NCBI GenBank assembly: GCA_002418285.1
Contig: DIDT01000055.1
Location: forward strand, 1 to 26,076
Length of the DNA stretch: 26,076 bases
Source: Phycisphaerales bacterium UBA5793
GTDB lineage: Bacteria; Planctomycetota; Phycisphaerae; Phycisphaerales; UBA5793
Reading direction: 5' to 3'
The position numbers were made by a program, and so were the translations under genes. The notes below the pieces were generated by a model. That model did no database searches, was not told the DNA's origin, and saw only the letters and a program-made list of their open reading frames with translations. Shown piece after piece: positions 14,714 through 21,946 of the stretch. The first letter of the stretch is position 1. The number at the start of each line of letters is the position of its first letter.

Positions 14714-15574
14714 TCACGGCACGAAGTACGTGTCGAGCCAGTTGATGATCGCCAGATCGGCCTCGCGCGCGTTGGTTGGATCGTTGGGGGTGCGCATGAA
14801 GCCGTGTCCCTCGTCGGACCAGATGTTGCCCTCGAAGCGGCCCCCCATCTGCTGCATGACCTTCTGAAACTCCTCGACCTTCTCAGCGGGAAGCTCAGTG
14901 TCGAGGCGGCCGAAGATGCCCAGGATCGGCTCGCGCACTTTCTCGAGCGCTTCGGGCATCACAACGAGCTGGCCGTAGCAGATGACGATGGCCTCAAGAT
15001 CCATGTACCGCGCCAGAGTCAGCGCCTGGCTGCCGCCCCTTCCCCATCCGATCGCAGCGAGGCGGCCAACAGGCTTGCGTCCGAGTTGTCTTTCTGCTTC
15101 CGCGATCGCAGCGGAGACATTGTCGATCACGGGTTGATCGAAGGTCTCATTCATGAGTTCGGACATGTCCGGACAGAGCACGATGTAGCCGAGCCGGGCA
15201 TACGCTTCGGCCCGCTGCTTAAGCCAGTCGTCAATTCCCTTTTCGTCATGAAGAAGCAGCAGGATCGGCGCCGTGCCGGGGTTCTCGTAGCGCACAAGAT
15301 GGCCGAGCATGCGACTCGTGCCCACGGAATAGAGCAGGAGGCCCTGCGTGATCTCGCCGGAGGCGGGAACCCTGTTCCGCGGATCGGGAAGCAGCACGCT
15401 GGGCTTGGGTTCGGGCGTGGGCGCTTCCTCGCCGGGCGTTGGCTCATCCTTGGGCGGCTTCTTGTTGCCGCATCCAGTTGGTGCGGCGACGAGCGCGATC
15501 GCAAGGCACGCCGCACAAGTGGCGGTCCATGGGCGCGAGTGGAAGATCGAATTGCGAAGCGGAGTCATCAGCAT
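14714..15574 (-). CDS. Dienelactone-hydrolase-like lipoprotein lacking the nucleophile
   Basis: The 286-residue product has a leader with lipobox-like APTGC (C35), a Pro/Glu-rich spacer (38-60) and an alpha/beta hydrolase domain of the dienelactone hydrolase type (about 75-284). The nucleophile elbow, normally GxCxGG or GxSxGG, reads GWGRGG (G176-G181): glycine stands at the nucleophile position. The codon is GGA, two changes away from any Cys or Ser codon in this context, so a simple read error is unlikely. The acid and base are retained as D225 (FGRLD) and H257 (DEGHGF). The protein is therefore probably catalytically inactive or uses another mechanism. The ATG at 15572-15574 has GAGGTG 6 nt upstream. 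It follows cysS by 41 bp on the same strand. Confidence 0.85.
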   Translation of the reverse strand: MLMTPLRNSIFHSRPWTATCAACLAIALVAAPTGCGNKKPPKDEPTPGEEAPTPEPKPSVLLPDPRNRVPASGEITQGLLLYSVGTSRMLGHLVRYENPGTAPILLLLHDEKGIDDWLKQRAEAYARLGYIVLCPDMSELMNETFDQPVIDNVSAAIAEAERQLGRKPVGRLAAIGWGRGGSQALTLARYMDLEAIVICYGQLVVMPEALEKVREPILGIFGRLDTELPAEKVEEFQKVMQQMGGRFEGNIWSDEGHGFMRTPNDPTNAREADLAIINWLDTYFVP

Positions 15575-15615
15575 GAAAGCACCTCGTGTGGTAGGAGGGT
15601 GCGAGAAACGTGGGC

Positions 15616-17148
15616 TTAGCGCGGCCGCTGGGTCCACGTGGTCCCGTCCGGGCCGTCTTTGATCTCGATGCCCATCGCGGCCAGCTCGTCGCGCACGGCA
15701 TCGGCCTTCTTGAAATCGCGCGAGGCCCGGGCCGCGTTGCGATCGGCAATCAATTGCTCAACATGGGCCGCGTCAACGCTGCCGCCCGCCGACGCGATGC
15801 CCAGGCGTTCCAGCAACGCCGCATCAGCCTGCTCGGGCAATTCAAGCACGCCCAGCACGGTGTCGAGGCGGCGCATCAATGCTGCATCGGCGCGCGACGG
15901 CTCTGCCGCCTGGCCGATCCACTTGTTCACGGCGCCCATGGCGCCGGCGATGTTGAGATCATTGTCCATGGCGTCGGCAAACTCGCGCGCCACCGCTTCG
16001 TCGGCCGGTCGATCCGAGCCGCTCGCTTCGCCGCGCTCGACAAAGGCGCGCCATCGCGCCGTCATGCGATCCGTGTCCTTGAGCCCCTGGAAGGTAAAGT
16101 TGGCGTTGGAGCGGTAGTGCGTTTTGATGAGCTCAAGCCGGATTGCGGCCGGCCCGTAGCCGCGAGCCAGCAGGTCGCGCACGGTGAGGAACGTGCCCTT
16201 GCTCTTGCTCATCTTCTCGCCCTCGACGAAGAGATGGCGCGGATGGAACCAGTGGCGCGCAAAGTGCTTGGCCCCGGTGACGCCGCGGCTCTGTGCAATT
16301 TCGCATTCGTGGTGGGGGAAGATGTTGTCCTCGCCGCCGCTGTGCAGGTCGATGGTTCGCTCATCGCCGCTGGCGAGCAGGTCCAGCGCCATCGCGGAGC
16401 ACTCGAGATGCCAGCCGGGATAGCCCTCGCCCCACGGGCTGGGCCAGCGCATGAGGTGCGTCGGGTCCGGCTTCCAGAGCATGAAGTCGGCCGGGTGTTT
16501 CTTGACCGCCTGGTTCGCTTCGTCGATGCGTCCGCCCGCGCCGCTGCGCAGCTGGTCGAGCGTGTTGCCCGAGAGTTGGCCGTACTCGGGGAAAGACTGC
16601 ACGTCGAAATAGACCACGCCATCGGACGCGACATACGCGTGCCTATCGTCGATCAACTTCTTCGTCAGCGCAATCATCTGCGGCACATACTGCGTCGGGC
16701 GCGGCATGAGGCTCGGATCCTCGAGCATCTCGCTCGCTACCTTCAGACCCAGCACCCGCGCGTCCGCCAGGAAAGCCTCGGCGTAGAACGAACCGATCGC
16801 ATACGGATCATCAGGATCAAGACTCACACCCGGCGGGAGCTTGCCCGCCTTCTTCGATTCGAGCAGCCGCTGGCGCGCGACCTCGAGTTTGTCGGGCCCG
16901 CCGCCGTCGGCCGCTTCGTCATCGACCATGTGTCCGACGTCGGTCATGTTCATGACCTGGCGCACCTGGTAGCCGCTGAATTCGAGATACCGGCGGAGCA
17001 GATCGGCGGCGAGAAACGAGCGAAAGTTGCCGATGTGCGCGAAGTCGTAGACCGTCGGCCCGCAGGAATAGAACGTCACACGCGGCGGATGGGCGGGAAC
17101 AAAGGGCTCGACGGAACGTGAAAGCGTGTTGTACAGGCGCAACGACAT
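15616..17148 (-). CDS. cysS: Cysteinyl-tRNA synthetase
   Basis: This 510-residue class I synthetase charges tRNA-Cys. Diagnostic motifs are YSCGPTVYDFAHIGNFRSF, with the HIGN signature at 38-41, and KMSKS at 312-316 (EGEKMSKSKG). The zinc ligands that select cysteine are present: C29, C250 (WHLECSAM), H279 and E283 (FPHHECE). The C-terminal part contains the DALR-type helices (VAREFADAMDNDLNIAGAMGAVNKW, by position) and ends with a short anticodon-recognition tail. The start at 17146-17148 gives the normal N-terminus MSLRLYNTLSR; the open frame to 17391 overlaps the upstream gene and is not conserved-looking. It has no Shine-Dalgarno site, but a TANNNT box sits 6 nt upstream. Confidence 0.97.
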   Translation of the reverse strand: MSLRLYNTLSRSVEPFVPAHPPRVTFYSCGPTVYDFAHIGNFRSFLAADLLRRYLEFSGYQVRQVMNMTDVGHMVDDEAADGGGPDKLEVARQRLLESKKAGKLPPGVSLDPDDPYAIGSFYAEAFLADARVLGLKVASEMLEDPSLMPRPTQYVPQMIALTKKLIDDRHAYVASDGVVYFDVQSFPEYGQLSGNTLDQLRSGAGGRIDEANQAVKKHPADFMLWKPDPTHLMRWPSPWGEGYPGWHLECSAMALDLLASGDERTIDLHSGGEDNIFPHHECEIAQSRGVTGAKHFARHWFHPRHLFVEGEKMSKSKGTFLTVRDLLARGYGPAAIRLELIKTHYRSNANFTFQGLKDTDRMTARWRAFVERGEASGSDRPADEAVAREFADAMDNDLNIAGAMGAVNKWIGQAAEPSRADAALMRRLDTVLGVLELPEQADAALLERLGIASAGGSVDAAHVEQLIADRNAARASRDFKKADAVRDELAAMGIEIKDGPDGTTWTQRPR

Positions 17149-17154
17149 GGGGCA

Positions 17155-17160
17155 ACGGTA
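17155..17160 (-). promoter_or_regulatory. Candidate leaderless -10 box (TACCGT) for cysS
   Basis: TACCGT on the minus strand ends 6 nt before the cysS ATG, in the 50-bp gap after the binding-protein gene. No Shine-Dalgarno sequence is visible. A TTGTGG lies 20 bp upstream, a longer spacing than usual for a -35. Confidence 0.3.
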
Positions 17161-17198
17161 CGAGCCGACGGTGGCCTTCTCCACAACTGCCGGCGGGT

Positions 17199-18272
17199 TC
17201 AGCGGTCGCGACCGAGCAGAATGGCATCCACCGCCTGCATGGCTGCGTCCATCGAGGCGCTGACCTTGGCGACGTCCACGATGAGCGGGTCCGGCACGAC
17301 ATAGCGCGGATCGGGTGGTGCAAACATCGTCACCCCGACCGGCAGGATCGGAATGTTGTGCGAATCGCTCTGCGCCAGGATTTCCTGGCACGGCGGGCTG
17401 AGCAGAAATTCGGCCAGGAGCAGCGCATCCGGGTTCGTCGGCCGACCGGCGACGAGACTCACGGTGTTTGGTATGAGCAGCGTGCCCTGTCCGGGACCAT
17501 TGCCGTGCCTTGGGTAGATCAACTTAATGGGATAGCCGTTGCGCTGCGCCGCCCAGACGTCATCAGTATCGGTCAGCGCGAGGTCTGCCAGGCCATCGGC
17601 GACATCGCGCACCGCCTGCGAGTTGCTCTTGACGACGCGAAGCTCGTTGGCCTTGAGATCGCGCAGGAACTGGGTGGCCTCGTCAACGCCCCACAGCGCA
17701 AACCAGGTGGCCACATGGCCGCGCGTCGTGCCGTAGTTCGGGTCGGCCATGACGATGCGACCCTTGAAGCGAGGATCAGCCAGATCGCGCCAGTGCGTCG
17801 GCGGCTTATTCACACGCGCCGGATCAAACGCGATGACCCGGGCCCGCGCGGCAAAACCGTACCATCGGTCTTTCGCATCCCGAAACGGATCAGGCCAATC
17901 GCGCGTGGCGTCACCGCTCCAGGGTTCGAGCAGCCCCTCGTCGGCGAGCTTCTGGGTGAGGAACACTTCGCTTGACCAGTACACATCCGCCTGCGGGTTG
18001 CTGCGCTCAGCGCGCAGCCGCTCGACGAGGCCCGTGGTCTTCGTCGCCTCCGTGTCGTAACGAGCGAGCACGAGCACATCCGGATGCGCCTGCATGAACG
18101 CAGCGAAGATCTGCTCGGCGTATTCCTGATCGGCGCTGGTGTAGACGACGACGGTTCGCTTGCTGGGCGGCTCGCTGCACGACGTGAGCGCCGCGCCGCC
18201 GCAGATCATCACCACAGCCAGCACGAGACCGCGGAGCACGCCGATGCTGATAGGGAATCCAATGTCTCGCAT
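17199..18272 (-). CDS. Iron-type ABC transporter substrate-binding lipoprotein
   Basis: The 358-residue product has a leader ending ALTSC (lipidated C32) and the fold of a class II periplasmic binding protein (VVVYTSADQEYAEQIFAAF at the start of the mature domain, by position 41-59). Motifs DVYWSSEVFLTQKLADEGLL, RARVIAFDP, GRIVMADPNYGTTRGH, and GQGTLLIPNTVSLV follow the order seen in ferric-iron (FbpA/AfuA-type) binding proteins and their 2-aminoethylphosphonate relatives. The usual double tyrosine for iron is not obvious, so the ligand is uncertain. The start at 18270-18272 has GAGGG about 7 nt upstream. No permease or ATPase gene is next to it in the window. Confidence 0.88.
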   Translation of the reverse strand: MRDIGFPISIGVLRGLVLAVVMICGGAALTSCSEPPSKRTVVVYTSADQEYAEQIFAAFMQAHPDVLVLARYDTEATKTTGLVERLRAERSNPQADVYWSSEVFLTQKLADEGLLEPWSGDATRDWPDPFRDAKDRWYGFAARARVIAFDPARVNKPPTHWRDLADPRFKGRIVMADPNYGTTRGHVATWFALWGVDEATQFLRDLKANELRVVKSNSQAVRDVADGLADLALTDTDDVWAAQRNGYPIKLIYPRHGNGPGQGTLLIPNTVSLVAGRPTNPDALLLAEFLLSPPCQEILAQSDSHNIPILPVGVTMFAPPDPRYVVPDPLIVDVAKVSASMDAAMQAVDAILLGRDR

Positions 18273-18371
18273 CTCGATACCCTCATGCAATGAATAAAGC
18301 AACCGGGGGAGCCCGGGCTCAACTGCATGATACGGGATTGATGAGCATTGATGCGAGTGCGCCGAACGGAA

Positions 18372-18623
18372 TCAGACGATCCAGCCGAGAATCGTCAGCA
18401 GGCCGACCCAGAACACGCTGCTCAGCCCGACGATGATGCCGCCCGCGAGCCATGCGGGAAAAACATCGATGGACTCGGGCGCCTCATGGTACGGACCGTC
18501 GCCCATCGGGCCGCCAAACCCCACCTGCACGCCATCATCAAACGACGCTGCAATCGCGCCGCCCGTGGCGGACGGCGGGCCCTGAAAGCGTGCGACAGGT
18601 TGCGCGGTGTCGTGCAGTTGCAT
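18372..18623 (-). CDS. Small C-terminally anchored membrane protein, unknown
   Basis: The 83-residue product has a polar N-terminal part (1-55) and one hydrophobic segment at about 57-82 (LAGGIIVGLSSVFWVGLLTILG). A C-terminal membrane anchor is predicted. Codon use looks coding, but no homologous motif is recognised. The ATG at 18621-18623 has a weak GAGAG about 7 nt upstream. It precedes the binding-protein gene by 99 bp on the same strand. A longer open frame on the opposite strand (from 18348) is a shadow. Confidence 0.55.
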   Translation of the reverse strand: MQLHDTAQPVARFQGPPSATGGAIAASFDDGVQVGFGGPMGDGPYHEAPESIDVFPAWLAGGIIVGLSSVFWVGLLTILGWIV

Positions 18624-18740
18624 CGTGTGGCTCTCATGAAATCGGCCGAATTCGGAGGTCGCTTAAGACCAGTTCGCGTCAACCTGCCGATAATGCCGGC
18701 CGTTTCCGAGCCCCGCAAAGCCCGGCTATGCTCGATGTCC

Positions 18741-20384
18741 ATGGCCGATGCAATCGACGCTGCCGCCGCTGCCGATTCCACGCTTTCGACGACGTGGCGG
18801 AGGGTGTTTGTCGTCGCGGCTGTCCTGATCTGTCTGATCATCCCCACAGCCCGGCTCACCGGCGCCAGCGATCTCCACGATCAGACCCAGGAAAAAACCA
18901 GCGCCTACACCACCGACCTCGCCCTGCACGCGACCGACTGGCGCCGCTGGGTGCTGCCGATGCAGCAGGGCACCTACCCCGCTACCAAGCCGCCGCTGTA
19001 CAACTGGATCGCCATGCCAATCGTGTGGCTCACCGACGGTCGCGTCGAGTGGCCGCATCATCTGCCGAGTCTGCTGGCGTACCTGGCGGTGTGCGTGCTG
19101 CTCTGGCGCATTGGCGATCGGCTCGATCCGCGCGGCATCACCGGCCCGCTTGCAGCGATCATCCTCGCCTCGAATTACGCATGGTTTAAACTCAGCATGC
19201 TCGTCCGCCCCGATACGTTGCTCTCACTCTGGCTTGCGTTGGGATGGGTGGGGGTGACGTTGCTGCTCAGCGGCGCCGGCTCTACGCGGCGGCGGTCAAT
19301 GTGGCGCGCCGTCATCTGGATCTCCTGCGCTCTGGCCGTGCTGACCAAGGGACCGCCGGCACTGCTCATTCCGATGTTTGCTGCGGCGCTCGGGTGGTTC
19401 GATGCCCGCGGTGCGGCAGGGGGGCCAGCTTCGCGACTGCGCCGATCGAGCCATGCTCTGCGCGAGTGCGGGGCGTTGTGGGGCATCCCGCTGGTACTGG
19501 GCGTGACGGCGGTCTGGGTCGGACTCGTGTGGCGGATCGACCCGGACCATCTCTACAACACGCTGCTGCGCGAGGAGTTTGTCGATCGCGCCATGGGAAC
19601 CGGCGCAGAGGGGGTGAAGCAGGGGCCGTGGGATCTCATCCGCACCGCGCTCAACATGCCGTTGTATTTCGTGACGCGATTCGTCCCGTGGTCGATCTTC
19701 TTCTTTGGCGCGCTCATCGACCTGGGCAAGGCGCGAGGCGAGACCAGTTCTGTCGAGACGCTCGCTGGGTCGCAGGGCGCCCCGGAAGGCTCGCGCTACT
19801 GGATGCGCAGCGGCGTCATCTACACCATCCTGGTTGTCGTGGTCTTCACGCTCTCGGCCGGCAAACGGGCGGATTACATTGCCTCGTCGTACATCTCGGC
19901 GGCGCTGGTCGCGGCGTGGTGTCTCACGCATCTGGGCTGGCGGCTGGCGGACCGACAGCCGGCAATGATCCTTGCAATTGCAGGACTTACGGCCGCAGGG
20001 CTCATCGTCCACGAGCGCATCAACGGCTATGCAGCCCATTACCCGCTCGCCGATTCGCTTTGGAGTTTCGCCCGGGAGGTGCGTCCCCAGATCGAAGCCC
20101 AGCCGCACCCGATCGAGTTCTACCGCACGGGCGTCGCGCCACTGCAGGTGATGCTGCAGTGTTCCCAGCCAGTGGTCGTGGAACCCGACGCGCTGGTGAC
20201 GCACATCGAATCAACCCATCAGAGTTGGCTGATCGTGACCCACCGTGGCGTCGACGATGTGCTGGAACAAGCGACAACACACGGCTGGAATCTCGAACTG
20301 CGTGCCACCTCCACGCCCGCCAAGGGCAGCGAGAGTGCCGCGCCGCTTGAGATGCGCCTCTATCTCGTGTCCTCCAGCCGGTAG
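18741..20384 (+). CDS. GT39/ArnT-like membrane glycosyltransferase
   Basis: The 547-residue product has an N-terminal membrane helix (21-38) followed by the first extracytoplasmic loop with D44, D47 and E51 and, further on, TKPPLYNWIAMPIVW. This 'KPPLY.W' loop is characteristic of the ArnT/protein O-mannosyltransferase family, which uses polyprenyl-phosphate sugars. About ten further hydrophobic segments follow (for example LLAYLAVCVLLWRIGD and SGVIYTILVVVVFTLSA), then a C-terminal soluble part from about residue 440. Acceptor is unknown: lipid A, protein or cell-wall polymer are possible. The ATG at 18741 is chosen; ATGs at 18735, 18693 and 18636 are in frame, and none has a clear Shine-Dalgarno site. 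Confidence 0.85.
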   Translation: MADAIDAAAAADSTLSTTWRRVFVVAAVLICLIIPTARLTGASDLHDQTQEKTSAYTTDLALHATDWRRWVLPMQQGTYPATKPPLYNWIAMPIVWLTDGRVEWPHHLPSLLAYLAVCVLLWRIGDRLDPRGITGPLAAIILASNYAWFKLSMLVRPDTLLSLWLALGWVGVTLLLSGAGSTRRRSMWRAVIWISCALAVLTKGPPALLIPMFAAALGWFDARGAAGGPASRLRRSSHALRECGALWGIPLVLGVTAVWVGLVWRIDPDHLYNTLLREEFVDRAMGTGAEGVKQGPWDLIRTALNMPLYFVTRFVPWSIFFFGALIDLGKARGETSSVETLAGSQGAPEGSRYWMRSGVIYTILVVVVFTLSAGKRADYIASSYISAALVAAWCLTHLGWRLADRQPAMILAIAGLTAAGLIVHERINGYAAHYPLADSLWSFAREVRPQIEAQPHPIEFYRTGVAPLQVMLQCSQPVVVEPDALVTHIESTHQSWLIVTHRGVDDVLEQATTHGWNLELRATSTPAKGSESAAPLEMRLYLVSSSR

Positions 20385-20482
20385 CCTCGATCGAGCGAGA
20401 GCCGTGGCGAAGTCGGCGCCTGAACGGGCCCGATGCTTGAGGATTTCATGCCCGAGGCTTCGAACCTCCGATAAGTCTGACA

Positions 20483-20505
20483 TCGGTTACCAGGATTGTG
20501 ACCGA
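20483..20505. promoter_or_regulatory. Inverted repeat upstream of the ParA-CBM48 gene (candidate operator or centromere-like site)
   Basis: TCGGTTAC and GTGACCGA form 8-bp arms (one mismatch, pairing as T-G) around a 7-bp spacer, ending 25 bp before the GTG at 20531. ParA loci are often autoregulated by sites in this position, but no matching site was seen elsewhere in the window. Confidence 0.35.
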
Positions 20506-20530
20506 CGCCTGGACCTAAGGGACTGTCCTC

Positions 20531-21898
20531 GTGCGAACCATTGCCATCATCAATCAAAAAGGCGGCTGTGGCAAGACCACCACGGCCATCAACCTCAGTG
20601 CGGCTGCATCGCGCCGGGGCAAAAAGGTGCTGCTGATCGATCTCGATCCGCAGGGCCACTGCGCGCTCGGGTTGTCGGTCCCCGCCGGCTCAATCGACCG
20701 CCAGATCGGCGACGCCCTCATGGCCGACCTGAACCGGGCGATCGATGTGAGCGAGATCACCTGGCAGGCCGGTGACAATCTCGACCTCATTCCCAGTTCG
20801 GTGCGGCTTGCCTCGCTCGAAGCCGTCAGCGGGGGGCTCTCTCGTCTGCCCGATCGCGATCGCCGGCTGGAACAACTTCTTCGCTGGGTTTCAGGCCGCT
20901 ACGACCTGTGCATCCTCGATTGCCCCCCCCATATCGGTCTGCTCACGTTCAACGCGCTCCGCGCCAGCAGCGAGATCATCGTCCCCGTGGAGACGAGCTA
21001 CTTCGCGCTGCAGGGCGCGGAAAACCAGATGCGCACCATCGACACCGTTGCCCGCCGCATCGGTCGATCGCTTTCCGTCGTGTTGCTGCCCACCATGTTC
21101 GACGACACCGTGCGACTCTCACGCGAGATTCTCGAAGAACTCAAGCGACGCTACAGCGAGAGCGTGGCCCCGATTACCATTCGATACTGTTCCTCGCTGC
21201 GAGAAGCCGCGAGTTTCGGACAATCCATCTTCGAGTATGCTCCCGACTCGACAGGTCGCAGAGACTACGAGGCCCTTGCCCAGTGGGTGGATCGCTACCG
21301 CCCGTCGCAGAGCGAGGCAATCGAGCGTTCCGCGCTGGAGTCCGAGCCCTATCCGCCCGGCGTGGAAACCTGCGTGGGACCGATGTGGCCGCGAACGACC
21401 ACGGAGGGCGGCAATCGCGCGGCAGAACTCGCCCAGCGCGCCAGGTACATGCTCCAGCGTCGTGGCGAACTGCAGGCGCAAGAGCAGGCGCAGCATCAGA
21501 TCCAGACGCCGGCGCCCCTCCGAGTCCCTGCAGCGCATCGCGCCGTCGCCGAAGCGGACTCCGCTCCAACCGACGATGGTCGAGCCATTGCGCAATTCGG
21601 GACGCGGCTGAGGATGATCTATCGCACCGCGAACTCGTCGCAACGCGTCTTCATCGCAGGTGATTTCAATCACTGGACGCCGCAGGAAACGCCCATGCGC
21701 TACAGCGAGACGCTGCAGGCGTTCGAGGCGTGGCTCACGCTGCCGCCGGGCCGCTATCGATACCGCCTCGTCGTCGATGGCAACTGGATCATCGATCCCG
21801 GGAATCCGCGCACCGAACCCAGTGACGCAGGGCAGTTGCACAGTCTGTTGACCGTGGCGGAAGAGTCCTCGGCGCGACAGGCCGAGTGCGCAGGATAA
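20531..21898 (+). CDS. ParA/Soj-type ATPase fused to a C-terminal glycogen-binding (CBM48/AMPK-beta-like) domain
   Basis: The 455-residue protein has a full ParA/Soj ATPase (residues 1-255): deviant Walker A KGGCGKTT (K10-T17), LLIDLDPQGH (34-43) and a Walker B-type LCILDCPP (126-133). A linker rich in Gln, Arg and Ala (about 260-352) follows. Residues 355-442 match the AMPK-beta/isoamylase early-set (CBM48) domain: VFIAGDFNHW, then LPPGRYRYRLVVDGNWIIDPGNP. Both tryptophans that stack on sugar in AMPK-beta are present (W382, W419). The N-terminal helix before KGG seen in chromosomal partition ParA proteins is missing, as in cargo-positioning ParA-like ATPases. GTG start with TAAGGGA 8 nt upstream. 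A run of eight C at 20923-20930 lies in the Walker B region. It is followed 48 bp later by a probable partner gene. Confidence 0.9.
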   Translation: MRTIAIINQKGGCGKTTTAINLSAAASRRGKKVLLIDLDPQGHCALGLSVPAGSIDRQIGDALMADLNRAIDVSEITWQAGDNLDLIPSSVRLASLEAVSGGLSRLPDRDRRLEQLLRWVSGRYDLCILDCPPHIGLLTFNALRASSEIIVPVETSYFALQGAENQMRTIDTVARRIGRSLSVVLLPTMFDDTVRLSREILEELKRRYSESVAPITIRYCSSLREAASFGQSIFEYAPDSTGRRDYEALAQWVDRYRPSQSEAIERSALESEPYPPGVETCVGPMWPRTTTEGGNRAAELAQRARYMLQRRGELQAQEQAQHQIQTPAPLRVPAAHRAVAEADSAPTDDGRAIAQFGTRLRMIYRTANSSQRVFIAGDFNHWTPQETPMRYSETLQAFEAWLTLPPGRYRYRLVVDGNWIIDPGNPRTEPSDAGQLHSLLTVAEESSARQAECAG

Positions 21899-21946
21899 GC
21901 GAACTTGCAGGAGTGTGAGTGGTGGCGCGCCACGCGCCCGGCAGCC

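Noticed and set aside
18309..18320. Perfect 12-bp palindrome GAGCCCGGGCTC upstream of the binding-protein gene
   Set aside because: Short GC-only palindromes are frequent at this base composition and nothing else supports an operator.
18348..18740. Extension of the GT39 frame back to 18348
   Set aside because: The extra sequence runs over the minus-strand small membrane protein gene and has a shadow-frame composition; the conserved part begins near 18741.
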